Below are positions 6,592-15,878 of a DNA stretch of 64,000 bases, piece by piece. A program made the position numbers and the translations under genes. Numbering within the stretch: position 1 is the stretch's first letter; every line of letters begins with the position of its first letter. Source of the DNA: Defluviitaleaceae bacterium (GTDB taxonomy: Bacteria > Bacillota > Clostridia > Lachnospirales > WQUN01); NCBI GenBank assembly GCA_009785605.1, contig WQVY01000002.1, forward strand, positions 1 to 64,000, read 5' to 3'. The notes beneath the pieces are model-generated. The model made no database searches. It was not told the DNA's origin and saw nothing but the letters and a program-made list of their open reading frames with translations.

Positions 6592-8448
6592 TTATGTCAG
6601 CCCCAAAAACCGCGACGGCTCTACCTTTTTGTCATATCTGGTTTTTATCACAGAAATATATAACTCGTGCCTGGCTCGTGTCACGCCTACATACAACAGC
6701 CGCCGTTCTTCTTCTATGTCGGTATCGGTCTTGCTGCGTACATATGGGATAACGTCTTCTACTGCACCGGCAATAAAAACCCTGTCAAACTCCAACCCTT
6801 TTGCACTATGAAGCGTTGTAAGGTTTACGCATGGGCCGCGTTGTGCTTCTGGGTCTTTTGCAGCATCAATTGCAGCGCGGGCATGTGCCAAAAATCCCTC
6901 TGCGGTTGTGAAGTTTTTTGCGGCTTCTTGTAGCTCGTCCGCTATCTCGAAAAGCCCTGCTGGGTTTAGCTTTCTGTATGCGCTATGGTCTAGGATATGC
7001 TCGTTATAACCTATGCCTTGGCGTATGTATCGTATTGCAGAAGCCGGGTCGCGCTTCCCTAAAGTGATAAGATCCGCTTTTAGCTCTTCTATCCTGGCCT
7101 TGGACGCAGTGTGCAGTGTTGGGTCACGGTGGTATACAGCAAACATATCCAGGTTGCCTTGTTTCATCCCTTGCAAGAAAGCCTTGCCAATAAACCGGTA
7201 GGGCTTGTTTATTATCCGCTCTGCATCTGTGTCATAGCCAGTTTTTTGCTTCTTATATAACCGCGATGCTAAACGCAGGTATGCAAAAAAATCCGCCGCA
7301 ATCCAGTGGTCGTATATTACTGGCATTTCGTCACGGTTGCGGTACGGGATGTTGGCGTTCATAAACGCGTCTGCAAACGCACGGGCTTGCAGGTTGAGGC
7401 GGTATATTACTGCTATGCTGTCCAGGTTGGCACCGTTTTGGCTCATCTTGCGGATGCGCTCGGCTATTTTTGCGGCTTCAACATTTTGGTCATCGGCTGT
7501 TAGGATACGCGGTTTTATACCATCGCGCCCTGTACCTATGATTTCCTTTTTGTAGCGCAGTTTATTGACGATAATTATATTGTTTGCATAACTGATTATC
7601 TGGTTAGTAGAGCGGTAATTTGTGTCCAATGTCACGCTTGTGGCAGCAGGAAAGTCATTGGGGAAGTTGAGCAAAAACTCTGGCCGCGAACCGCGAAACT
7701 TATAAATACTTTGGTCGTCATCTCCAACAATAAATAAGTTGTTTAGAGGTGCTGCCAACAGCTTTACAGTCTCGTACTGCACGCGGTTTATGTCTTGAAA
7801 CTCGTCTATCATTATATAGGGGTAGGTTTGCCGCCAGCGGTTAAGCTGCACTACGTCACTTTGCAACATGTCATATGCCATTGTAAGCATGTCATCGAAG
7901 TCTATTTTACTTTTTTCGGCTTTATAAGAATCATACATATCCAGTAGCCTACGAAAATCTTCTGCACCTATTACCGCAGAGTGATAATTTGCTAAGTCGT
8001 ACAACTCATTTTTGACAAGCGACATCTCACCCAGTACAGACGAAAGAAACTCGTCTTCTAAGTCATAGCCAAGCTGTGTAAGGAAACCACGCACGGCTAT
8101 GCGGCGCTCGCCTTCGGCCAACACCTGACCCAAATCATAATTAAAACGCTGGCGTATCATGCGATAGAATACAGAGTGAAATGTACCAAATGTAGGAGAT
8201 GCTTGACTACGGCCATCTACCTGCGGCAATTGAAGAAACCGCCGCTGCATTTCTGTAGCGGCGGCTTTTGAGTAAGTTATAACCAAAATACGCCCGGGAC
8301 TGATATTGTGAGCGTGGATTAGATGCGCAGCACGGGCGGTAATAACAGCAGTTTTACCACTGCCGGGGCCTGCGAGTACCATCATAGGGCCGTTTTTATG
8401 CTCAACCGCTTGTTGTTGGTTTTGGTTTAAATTTAGGTTAATGTTCAT
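6592..8448 (-). CDS. UvrD/Rep-family superfamily 1 DNA helicase
   Basis: 618 residues with all SF1A motifs: Walker A LAGPGSGKTAV (about 26-36), motif II IMIDEFQDINRVQ, motif III GDDDQSIYKFRGS, motif IV LDTNYRST, motif V TLHSAKGLEFDRVFI and motif VI EEERRLLYVGVTRARHEL. It ends shortly after motif VI, about 100 residues shorter than PcrA/UvrD, so it lacks the RNA-polymerase-binding tail. Enzymes of this class unwind DNA 3' to 5' in repair and recombination. An in-frame stop just upstream fixes the start at 8448. A six-codon ORF beginning at ATG about 18 nt before the start ends by overlapping it (ATGA). The gene follows the ABC exporter by 25 nt. Confidence 0.87.
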   Translation of the reverse strand: MNINLNLNQNQQQAVEHKNGPMMVLAGPGSGKTAVITARAAHLIHAHNISPGRILVITYSKAAATEMQRRFLQLPQVDGRSQASPTFGTFHSVFYRMIRQRFNYDLGQVLAEGERRIAVRGFLTQLGYDLEDEFLSSVLGEMSLVKNELYDLANYHSAVIGAEDFRRLLDMYDSYKAEKSKIDFDDMLTMAYDMLQSDVVQLNRWRQTYPYIMIDEFQDINRVQYETVKLLAAPLNNLFIVGDDDQSIYKFRGSRPEFLLNFPNDFPAATSVTLDTNYRSTNQIISYANNIIIVNKLRYKKEIIGTGRDGIKPRILTADDQNVEAAKIAERIRKMSQNGANLDSIAVIYRLNLQARAFADAFMNANIPYRNRDEMPVIYDHWIAADFFAYLRLASRLYKKQKTGYDTDAERIINKPYRFIGKAFLQGMKQGNLDMFAVYHRDPTLHTASKARIEELKADLITLGKRDPASAIRYIRQGIGYNEHILDHSAYRKLNPAGLFEIADELQEAAKNFTTAEGFLAHARAAIDAAKDPEAQRGPCVNLTTLHSAKGLEFDRVFIAGAVEDVIPYVRSKTDTDIEEERRLLYVGVTRARHELYISVIKTRYDKKVEPSRFLGLT

Positions 8449-8473
8449 AAGTCATCTACAGTCATCAACCCTC

Positions 8474-10624
8474 TTATGCAGTTTCTTCTTCCTTGCGGCT
8501 ATTCTGGCGTTGAGCCATTACAAGGTTGTAGTAGAAGCCCTTCTTCCGAAGCAGCTCGCTATGTGTTCCTACTTCCGCAACAGCACCTTCGTTTAGCACA
8601 ACCAGCCTATCGGCGTTTCGCAAGGTAGAGAGCCTATGGGCAATAGCTATCGTTGTACGGCCCTTTGTGATACGGTCAAGGCTTTCTTGTATTAGCGCTT
8701 CTGTTTCTACGTCAAGTGAGCTGGTAGCCTCGTCAAGGATTAGCAGGTCTGGGTTTTTGATTATTGCGCGGGCAATACTTAGCCGTTGCCGCTCCCCACC
8801 AGACAGGGTAGCTCCACCTTCACCAATAAGCGTGTCGTAACCATCGGCAGTTTGCGTTATAAAGTCGTGGGCATTTGCTGCCTTGGATGCGGCAATTACT
8901 TCTTCGTATGTTGCTCCAGGCTTGCCGTATGCAATGTTATCGAAATACGTACCCGCGAACAGGAACGAATCTTGGAACACAACACCAGTATTCTCGTGCA
9001 AGTGGTTGGGTGACATATCCCTGATATCTGTGTCGTTTATGGCAATACGCCCAGTGTTGGGGTCATATAAGCGCATAGCAAGGTTTATGAGTGTGGATTT
9101 ACCAACACCAGACTTGCCTACCAGCCCAATCATTTCACCGGGTTGTATTTTTAGGTCTATCCCCTTAAGCACCGGCTCGTATGACTTATAGCCAAAAGTC
9201 ACGCTGTCATATGAGACTTCACCTGCAATTGGTACGTTTTTGGGGCTTGCAGCCTCTGTAATTTCGGATTCGTCGTCCAATATTTCGAAAACCTTAACCA
9301 TACTGGTGGTTGTGTTAGCAATCCACCTTGGAAGGTTAACCAACACGCGCAAGGGCCAGAAGATAAAGCCCAAGTACATTGTAAACTGGACCAACACGCC
9401 CACAGAAATAGTACCATTGAGTACCATCCAGCCACCAAAGAACAGCACCAAAAACTCACCAATACCAGTTACAAAGCCCATAGGTGGGAACATCAGCGCC
9501 CATAGCACTTCGTTTTGTGATGCTATGGTGGCATTTTCATGGTTGGCTGCGGCATACTTTTCTATCTCTCTTTTTTCGTTGCCAAAGGCCTTAATGGTAC
9601 GTATACCTTTAATAATATCGTGCAAGATAGAGTTGACTTTAGCACCCTTGCGCCATTGCCTTTCGAAGCGGGCGCGCATTATTAGTCTAAAGTTATACAT
9701 CCCAATAATAACAATAGGTACAGGAATCAATACCAACAAGGTCAGACGCCAGTTTGTGATAAATAAAATTGTCAACGACAGGGTTATCAAAACAATAAGC
9801 TCCAACATCCAACGGCCCAAATCTGTAATGAAATCCCCTACCGTACCAGTATCGTCCATGATACGGCGTATCAAGTCACCTGGGGTACGCTTTGCAAACA
9901 ATGACATAGAGTGACTTTGTAATTTCTGGTACGTAGCCACACGCAAGTCATTGGCAACAGAAACCGCCGCCCTGTTAAACATACGGGCAGTTATTATAAA
10001 AATAATCTCGCCACTATAGCTAACAGCCAACATAATCACACCAATGAGTGCGACCTGCGCAAATGTACCCTGTTGTACATACAGGTAATTGTCTATTAGC
10101 ATACGTATGAATAAAGGAGACGACAAAAACGCCAGCAACGTCAGCATAGAAAGCACCTGGGAAAGCCCAAGTGTCTTGGCATAAGGCTTCAAGAAGCTGC
10201 CCGCACGTTTTAGCACACTCAAGTGGTTGTAACAGAACACACACACACTAAGGTCTTTTACCAGTGGGCGGCCGCATTTTTCGCAGCTACGTTTTTCTGT
10301 TGTTTCTGGGATAGCGGCCGTGCCGGTCCTTATATAGTGGTTAACAATTTTGCAAAACTCACCGGCCGGTACCAGCCCGCTCATGGTAAAACGGCATAGT
10401 ATCACGTGGTTGGACTTGTCTCCGGATGTTTTCATCTTCACAAACAAAAGTCCGCACCCAACACCTGCACGCACTACCGCTTCTTCTATATTGGCGACAG
10501 AGATAGTATGTTTTACCTCAGTGCCTTCTTCGGCAATAATTTGCCCGTTTTCTTTAAAAATAAGCCGTCCTGTGCCGGCGCTCATGTCCATGGCCAGGTC
10601 GTACTCAAAAATGTGTACTTTCAT
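8474..10624 (-). CDS. ABC exporter half-transporter with N-terminal PH-like and zinc-ribbon region
   Basis: 716 residues from the ATG at 10624 (GAGGTG lies 9 nt upstream; a GTG at 10636 is in frame). The first 110 residues are a soluble beta-rich domain, then a zinc ribbon (SCEKCGRPL...CVFC), then six membrane helices (about 155-420) and an ABC ATPase domain: Walker A LVGKSGVGKSTL, signature LSGGERQRLSIARAI, Walker B LLILDEATSSLD and H-loop IAIAHRLST. The paralogous exporter gene upstream has the same architecture, so the pair likely forms a heterodimer. Clostridial relatives near a DUF1854 protein are, from memory, labelled cyanophycin-metabolism-associated ABC transporters; no cyanophycin gene is in this window, so the substrate is open. 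Confidence 0.85.
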   Translation of the reverse strand: MKVHIFEYDLAMDMSAGTGRLIFKENGQIIAEEGTEVKHTISVANIEEAVVRAGVGCGLLFVKMKTSGDKSNHVILCRFTMSGLVPAGEFCKIVNHYIRTGTAAIPETTEKRSCEKCGRPLVKDLSVCVFCYNHLSVLKRAGSFLKPYAKTLGLSQVLSMLTLLAFLSSPLFIRMLIDNYLYVQQGTFAQVALIGVIMLAVSYSGEIIFIITARMFNRAAVSVANDLRVATYQKLQSHSMSLFAKRTPGDLIRRIMDDTGTVGDFITDLGRWMLELIVLITLSLTILFITNWRLTLLVLIPVPIVIIGMYNFRLIMRARFERQWRKGAKVNSILHDIIKGIRTIKAFGNEKREIEKYAAANHENATIASQNEVLWALMFPPMGFVTGIGEFLVLFFGGWMVLNGTISVGVLVQFTMYLGFIFWPLRVLVNLPRWIANTTTSMVKVFEILDDESEITEAASPKNVPIAGEVSYDSVTFGYKSYEPVLKGIDLKIQPGEMIGLVGKSGVGKSTLINLAMRLYDPNTGRIAINDTDIRDMSPNHLHENTGVVFQDSFLFAGTYFDNIAYGKPGATYEEVIAASKAANAHDFITQTADGYDTLIGEGGATLSGGERQRLSIARAIIKNPDLLILDEATSSLDVETEALIQESLDRITKGRTTIAIAHRLSTLRNADRLVVLNEGAVAEVGTHSELLRKKGFYYNLVMAQRQNSRKEEETA

Positions 10625-10641
10625 TAAGCTATTCACCTCAC

Positions 10642-11166
10642 TTAGAACAAGTAAGCATCCAACCGCCGCAAACTTTGCTTGTTAAGCGCCCCAAGATCTG
10701 ACACAACATACCTGTTGCCATCTACATCAAATATGATAACGCTGTTATTGGAAAGCATACGGATATTGCGACTTACGTCTTTTACCGCACAGCTCTTGTC
10801 GTATTCTTTGCCTTGCTTATTCCTTAGCCGCATCTCCATATACACATAGCCCAGTTTGTCTTTTACGGACATAAGATCCAACACTTCTGGGGAATAGTAG
10901 CGGCTGTCTAGCTCCCGCTCTACAATATCCCGCTGGTCTTGTGGCAAGTCAGCTACGGCTTTAAGGATGCATATTTCTTTGTTTTCTTGGTCTGCAACTG
11001 AAATATAGTGCAGAGGCTGGTCGATAGGCATAATGCGGCGTAGTACTATATGCTTATAATCTTCGCCCTTATATCTAAGTCCAGTAAAACCACCTTCACC
11101 AACATAAAATGTGGCCTGGTTCAAATCCATCATGCCTAAATCCATTTGGTCTTTTATTGACTCCAT
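10642..11166 (-). CDS. DUF1854 protein of the ABC exporter cluster
   Basis: 174 residues without signal peptide or membrane segments. The central part (LPQDQRDIVERELDSRYYSPEV followed by a VKDKLGY strand) and the charged beta-rich C-terminus match DUF1854, a family that accompanies zinc-ribbon ABC exporters in Clostridia and betaproteobacteria. It sits between the two ABC half-transporters, 17 nt before the second. The likely role is a cytoplasmic accessory of the exporter. Notably the ATG and the 77 bp upstream are identical to the leader of uxaB at 34248-34327, so its translation start lies inside a dispersed repeat. Confidence 0.75.
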   Translation of the reverse strand: MESIKDQMDLGMMDLNQATFYVGEGGFTGLRYKGEDYKHIVLRRIMPIDQPLHYISVADQENKEICILKAVADLPQDQRDIVERELDSRYYSPEVLDLMSVKDKLGYVYMEMRLRNKQGKEYDKSCAVKDVSRNIRMLSNNSVIIFDVDGNRYVVSDLGALNKQSLRRLDAYLF

Positions 11167-11242
11167 AAATTAATTCATGCCTCCTTCGTCGGCGGAACAA
11201 ATAGGTTGGTATGAAAATCCGCTTCGCGGATGTTTCACACTT
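11163..11242. repeat. 80-bp dispersed repeat, copy A (identical to 34248-34327)
   Basis: This 80-bp segment is identical, base for base, to 34248-34327. On the minus strand it contains ATCCGC-GAA-GCGGAT, a small hairpin followed by TTTTC, then GAAGGAGGC and finally the start codon of the downstream gene. It fills nearly the whole gap between the ABC gene at 11254 and the DUF1854 gene. Confidence 0.85.
11170..11238 (-). CDS. 22-codon leader ORF inside dispersed repeat, copy A
   Basis: GTG at 11238 opens a 22-codon frame (core KHPRSGFSYQPICSADE) that stops 3 nt before the DUF1854 ATG. AAGGAGG lies 7 nt upstream of the GTG, outside the repeat. The same ORF occurs in copy B, where a different upstream sequence also offers a ribosome site. 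It may be a translated leader that couples to the next gene, or a chance frame. Confidence 0.35.
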   Translation of the reverse strand: MKHPRSGFSYQPICSADEGGMN

Positions 11243-11253
11243 AACCCTCCTTG

Positions 11254-13614
11254 CTAGTCCATACTAATAACTTTCAAGCCTTCCATTTGTATGGAGTATA
11301 GCTTGTGATACTCACCTTTTTTACGCATCAAGTCCTCGTGAGTACCGGTTTCTACAACTTTACCTTCATTTATGACAGCCAGCATATCGGCATCTTTCAG
11401 TGTGGATAGGCGGTGGGCAATAGCAATGGTTGTACGCCCTGTTTGAAGCTTGTTAAGCGCAGTTTGGATTTTGCTTTCTGTTTCTGTGTCCATTGCTGCT
11501 GTTGCTTCATCCAATATAAGAATTTTGGGGTTTTGGATTATTGTCCGGGCAATACTTAGCCTTTGCCTTTCCCCGCCAGACAATTCTTGCCCGCCTGCGC
11601 CCACTCTTGTCTCGTAGCCATCTGGCAATGTAACAATAAAATCATGAGCCGATGCCATTTTTGCTGCCCAGATAACTTCCTCCAGGGTGGCTTCTGGCCT
11701 GGCATAGCGTATATTTTCGATGATGCTCCCAATAAACAAGTATATTTCTTGGGACACGATACCTATATTTGTCCTTAACTCTGTAAGGGAGAGCTGCTTA
11801 ACATCAACACCATCTACATGCACACTTCCTTCGTTGACATCGTAAAGGCGTGCAATAAGGTTGGCCAATGTAGACTTACCGGCACCGGTCTTACCTACGA
11901 TACCCAAGGTCTGCCCTGCGGGTACATCAAGGCTCATGCCTTTAAGCACAGGCGTTGCCGGGTCATATTGGAACCAAACATCACGCACGGCAATTTCGCC
12001 TTTCATTTCTGGCAGATGTATTGGGTTTTCTGGCTCGACTATATCGGCATGGGCATCAACTACTTCAAATACACGCTGGGCCGCGTCCATACAGCGTGCC
12101 CACCAGTTGCTTACGGTAGCCAAGAAGTTAATAGGTCCGGCCAACATTTGTAGGTAGCTAAGGAAAACCAACAGCATACCAAGCGATATTTCACCGTTAA
12201 TAACCATCATACCGCCCACAACAGTAACAACAACTTGACCAAGGAACCTAAACATCCCAATAGCCGGGAATGCTGTAAAGCCAAGGTTATTGCGTGCAAC
12301 ATCTACCTCAACTTGTTTACTGCCAAGGTTGGCAAAACGGTTGGCTTCTTCGCCTTCACGGGCAAATGCTTTTATAACACGCTGCCCGTTTACAGCATCA
12401 GAAACCATATTATTCATCTGCGAATTGATAACCCAAAATTTATGGTGATACCGCCTATATACATGCATTATCAACCTGTACATTAGCCATAGTGCAGGTA
12501 TGATTGATATACATATAAGTGCAAGCCGCCACTCCATAAGAAGCATAACAATAAATACACCAATGAACGTAGCAACATTGATAATTATGAAAGGTAAGCC
12601 GTCAACAAAGAACCAATAAATATTCCTTGCATCACGGCTGACTCTGTTCATGAGTGCGCCTGTACGTTTAGAAGTATAAAAGCCTACACTTAAACGCTGC
12701 ATAGCCTCGAAAATCCGCATTTGCAAGTCATAGATAATCCAAGGCATGATTTTGCCAACAACTACACCTTGCAACATCTCAAAACCAGTGTTTAACAGGC
12801 GTATGCCCATAAAAAAAAGTACAATGGTACCTACCATCCTGTACCACTGGCCGTCTGGGCTAAGCACTTCGTCTACAAACATACGTGTGCCAACATAGGG
12901 CGCAAGTATAGACAAGCCGGTTATAGCCAATACAACCACAAACACAGCCGCAACTTTACCTGTATAGAACCTAAAAAAGCTTAAAAGACGGAAGAAGATA
13001 GACATTTTGTCCGTACATTTTGGGCAAAGTTTGCGATCCGGCTCTGGATAGCGTGTAGCGCATTTTGGGCAGAAAAGTGTATCTTCTACAATTACTTCGC
13101 GCATTGGGTCTACACCCTCGCGAATATTTTTAACTACCTTTATCAGCCTGTCTACATAACCCATAAGCCCCAACGAAAAAATCATCAGCAGTTTCTTACG
13201 GGCGTTATCGTCTTTGGATGTATCGTCGTTGTCTTCGGATGTTTCGCCAACGACGGATATTAAGCGGCATGTAGACAGTAGTTTTTCTGTTTTTAACTCC
13301 CCAATATCTATCAAGGGGTACGCTTCTGCTTTATGTGTTGTGTACTGGGCCACTATGCGGCGGGCCCCTTCTACTTTTACTACTTCTTCTAGCCCGTACA
13401 ATATGTGCAGATGCGTATTGTCCACGGCTACATATACATCAGAAAAATCGCCCTCCAGAGTTAAATCCGTATGGATAGCGTAGATAAGTTTATCTGCCGC
13501 TACGCCGTTTGCCTGGAAGGCGGTTTTCATATAACCGGGAACGGGCTCTTTTATTTGCGAGACTTCTTCACCTTCCCGGGGGGACCCTCTGCGGGTGCCA
13601 CCTTTTTCGTTCAT
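11254..13614 (-). CDS. ABC exporter half-transporter with N-terminal zinc-ribbon region
   Basis: 786 residues. The N-terminal 215 residues are soluble and include a beta-rich domain, a hydrophobic patch (KKLLMIFSLGLMGY) and a zinc ribbon (LFCPKCATRYPEPDRKLCPKC). Six membrane helices follow (about 215-480), then the ATPase domain: Walker A IVGKTGAGKSTL, signature ELSGGERQRLSIARTI, Walker B ILILDEATAAMD and H-loop IAIAHRLST. Both composite ATP sites of the presumed heterodimer look intact. It is the first gene of a cluster with DUF1854 and the second half-transporter. AAGGAGG is 8 nt before the ATG at 13614. The zinc ribbon attached to an exporter suggests a shared cytoplasmic docking or sensing function. 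Confidence 0.85.
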   Translation of the reverse strand: MNEKGGTRRGSPREGEEVSQIKEPVPGYMKTAFQANGVAADKLIYAIHTDLTLEGDFSDVYVAVDNTHLHILYGLEEVVKVEGARRIVAQYTTHKAEAYPLIDIGELKTEKLLSTCRLISVVGETSEDNDDTSKDDNARKKLLMIFSLGLMGYVDRLIKVVKNIREGVDPMREVIVEDTLFCPKCATRYPEPDRKLCPKCTDKMSIFFRLLSFFRFYTGKVAAVFVVVLAITGLSILAPYVGTRMFVDEVLSPDGQWYRMVGTIVLFFMGIRLLNTGFEMLQGVVVGKIMPWIIYDLQMRIFEAMQRLSVGFYTSKRTGALMNRVSRDARNIYWFFVDGLPFIIINVATFIGVFIVMLLMEWRLALICISIIPALWLMYRLIMHVYRRYHHKFWVINSQMNNMVSDAVNGQRVIKAFAREGEEANRFANLGSKQVEVDVARNNLGFTAFPAIGMFRFLGQVVVTVVGGMMVINGEISLGMLLVFLSYLQMLAGPINFLATVSNWWARCMDAAQRVFEVVDAHADIVEPENPIHLPEMKGEIAVRDVWFQYDPATPVLKGMSLDVPAGQTLGIVGKTGAGKSTLANLIARLYDVNEGSVHVDGVDVKQLSLTELRTNIGIVSQEIYLFIGSIIENIRYARPEATLEEVIWAAKMASAHDFIVTLPDGYETRVGAGGQELSGGERQRLSIARTIIQNPKILILDEATAAMDTETESKIQTALNKLQTGRTTIAIAHRLSTLKDADMLAVINEGKVVETGTHEDLMRKKGEYHKLYSIQMEGLKVISMD

Positions 13615-13921
13615 AGTTGTGACCTCCTTCTCTTGTCAAGAAACCATAAACATTAGACGCTTACAAGAGACTGCTTTGTCTATGTAATAGACGCATTAAT
13701 GTTGATCATTAATCTGTCTCACATATCAGCCGCAAAAGCTATCTCTAAAATACAGCCCAAGGAGGATACCACGACTTGTTACAATGCTTCAACGAAAATT
13801 TGTGAATTATGCACAAAACCTGCCTTTTGAAAAATGGTTACACATATAGGGTAATATAAATACTAAACTTGACACTACTTACCATCGCAACTATTCTTAC
13901 TAAAAATGGGGTGGATTTTTT
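13615..13921. other. Divergent intergenic region (307 bp)
   Basis: This spacer separates the divergent ABC cluster and the Rrf2 gene. It holds the Rrf2 promoter, a small dyad GTCTAT/ATAGAC near 13677-13692, the palindrome TTAATGTTGATCATTAA near 13695-13711, and an isolated AAGGAGG at 13760 with no convincing ORF after it. No promoter for the minus-strand cluster could be chosen with confidence. Confidence 0.5.
13869..13897 (+). promoter_or_regulatory. Sigma-A-type promoter for rrf2-malQ-S41
   Basis: TTGACA (13869-13874), a 17-nt spacer and TATTCT (13892-13897) precede the Rrf2 ATG by 24 nt. GGGGTGG follows as ribosome site. Confidence 0.6.
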
Positions 13922-14338
13922 ATGCTTTTAACCAAAGAGTGCGACTACGGCATTAGGATTATACGAGCCCTGTCGTGTGGCAATAAAAAAACAATAGATA
14001 CTATATCTGATACAGAACATATACCATCAAAATTTGCTTATAAAATCATCAAAAAACTGGTAAAAAGCGACATGGTGCGTAGTGCACGTGGGCGTATTGG
14101 CGGCTACATATTAAATAAACCTCTTAACGAGTTTACATTACTAGACATTGTTACTGCTATCGACAACGAAAGATATATAAAAGATTGTCTTAAACCAGGT
14201 TTTGTATGCAATTTTAAAGATAGTACAGATAAGCATTGCACAGTCCACTCAGAGCTTACACAAGTACAGTCGGTGATAATATCGGCACTTGGTGCTAAGA
14301 CTATGGAAGAAATCCTTCAAACCAGCACACAAGCATAA
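13922..14338 (+). CDS. Rrf2 family transcriptional regulator
   Basis: 138 residues. The N-terminal winged helix opens MLLTKECDYGIRIIRAL and contains ARGRIGGYILNKPLNEFTLLDIV, both classic Rrf2/IscR/NsrR signatures. Three cysteines (C-x6-C-x10-C in CLKPGFVC...KHC) lie where family members hold an iron-sulfur cluster, so redox or nitric-oxide sensing is possible. It is the first gene of a short plus-strand operon with malQ (27 nt gap), an odd partner for an Rrf2 protein, so the regulatory targets may lie elsewhere. Confidence 0.85.
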   Translation: MLLTKECDYGIRIIRALSCGNKKTIDTISDTEHIPSKFAYKIIKKLVKSDMVRSARGRIGGYILNKPLNEFTLLDIVTAIDNERYIKDCLKPGFVCNFKDSTDKHCTVHSELTQVQSVIISALGAKTMEEILQTSTQA

Positions 14339-14364
14339 TGACACACATATAAAGGAAGATTCTC

Positions 14365-15864
14365 ATGTGCAAAAAGCGGCGAAGCGGCATATTAGTACAC
14401 CCTACGTCCTTCCCTAGCCCCTATGGTATAGGGGATTTGGGGGCTGGCGCGTATAGTTTTATTGATTTTATGAAAGCAGCAAATCAAAAACTCTGGCAGG
14501 TACTTCCTCTGGGGCCTACGGGCTACGGGGATTCACCTTACCAGAGTTTTTCTAGTTTTGCGGGTAATCATTATCTTATTAGCACGGATATTTTAGTAGA
14601 GCAGGGCTGGCTATCAACTTCAGATTTACAGGTGGTGGATTTTAACCCTCGTGCTGTAGAATATGGCCCTGTAATCGAATACAAAACCAGCCTGTTAAAA
14701 AAAGCGCATGAAAAGTTTAAAAGCCATGCTACCACTACTGACCTAAACCAGTTTACTAGGTTTTGCAAACAGCATCGCGCATGGTTGGATGATTATGCAC
14801 TGTTTATGGCACTAAAGGATTATCACGGTGGCGCTCCATGGACAGACTGGCCTAAGGCACTGGCTAAACGAGACGTGAAAGCCCTGGCCGACATGAAAAC
14901 TCAGCTTTCAAATGAGATATCGCTAACAAAGTTTCTTCAATATGAATTTTTTCGCCAATGGGATAAACTGCGTGCCTATGCCAACGCAGCCGGGATAAAA
15001 ATCATAGGTGATATACCTATTTTTGTGTCCATGGACTCTGCAGATATATGGGCTGCGACTGAGTTGTTTGCCCTGGATAGTAATGGCAAACCAACCGCTG
15101 TAGCTGGTGTACCACCAGATTATTTTAGCAAGACAGGCCAGCTATGGGGCAACCCGTTATATAACTGGGACGCACACAAAAAAACCGGTTTCGAATGGTG
15201 GTGCAAGCGGGTAGAGGCTGTACTTAATTTTGTAGACGAGATACGCATAGACCATTTTCGTGGTTTTGAGTCATATTGGGCCGTGCCCTATAGCGCCAAG
15301 ACAGCCACAGAAGGCAAATGGCAAAAGGGGCCTGGTAAGCCACTGTTTGATGCGTTAGAAAAAAAGCTAGGCCAGTTGCCCATAATCGCAGAAGACCTAG
15401 GTATCATCACCCCCGCAGTAAACCGCTTACGTAAAAGGCTTAAGCTTCCTGGGATGAAAGTATTACAATTTGCCTTTAACCCGGAAGATGAAAGTGTGTA
15501 TTTACCACACTTATATGAAGATAGCGAAACGGTAGTCTACACCGGCACCCACGATAACGATACAACGGTAGGCTGGTATACAAGCGCCAAAGATACCGAA
15601 AAGGACTACCTGCGGCGGTATTTGAACGTGTCAGGTGAGAATGTGGCTAGTGATATGATACGGCTGGCTTTTTCCACAACCGGCGTATATGCCATTGTGC
15701 CGATACAAGATGTGCTAGGTCTTGGCACAGAAGACCGCATGAACACACCCGGGACGACAGACGGGTGCTGGCAGTTTAGGTATACAGGTGATATGTTGCA
15801 AGAGGAGTATGCTGTGCAGTTGAAATATTTGTCAGAGTTGTTTCATAGGAATATAAGTGAATAA
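14365..15864 (+). CDS. malQ: 4-alpha-glucanotransferase (GH77, amylomaltase)
   Basis: 499 residues, the normal length. It begins with RRSGILVHPTSFPSPYGIGDLG and LWQVLPLGPTGYGDSPYQ, diagnostic for GH77. Catalytic residues are visible in EIRIDHFRGFE (nucleophile Asp), PIIAEDLG (acid/base Glu) and GTHDNDT (third Asp). The enzyme transfers maltooligosaccharide units between glucan chains in glycogen or maltose metabolism in the cytoplasm. AAAGGAAG lies 8 nt upstream of the ATG. It sits between an Rrf2 gene and an S41 peptidase gene; a GH13 enzyme is at the far right of the window. Confidence 0.95.
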   Translation: MCKKRRSGILVHPTSFPSPYGIGDLGAGAYSFIDFMKAANQKLWQVLPLGPTGYGDSPYQSFSSFAGNHYLISTDILVEQGWLSTSDLQVVDFNPRAVEYGPVIEYKTSLLKKAHEKFKSHATTTDLNQFTRFCKQHRAWLDDYALFMALKDYHGGAPWTDWPKALAKRDVKALADMKTQLSNEISLTKFLQYEFFRQWDKLRAYANAAGIKIIGDIPIFVSMDSADIWAATELFALDSNGKPTAVAGVPPDYFSKTGQLWGNPLYNWDAHKKTGFEWWCKRVEAVLNFVDEIRIDHFRGFESYWAVPYSAKTATEGKWQKGPGKPLFDALEKKLGQLPIIAEDLGIITPAVNRLRKRLKLPGMKVLQFAFNPEDESVYLPHLYEDSETVVYTGTHDNDTTVGWYTSAKDTEKDYLRRYLNVSGENVASDMIRLAFSTTGVYAIVPIQDVLGLGTEDRMNTPGTTDGCWQFRYTGDMLQEEYAVQLKYLSELFHRNISE

Positions 15865-15878
15865 GAAAGGAGCTCCCC

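Noticed and set aside
13785-13850. A 21-codon plus-strand ORF (ATG near 13786) after AAGGAGG.
   Set aside because: The ribosome site is about 18 nt away, too far, and the product has no features.
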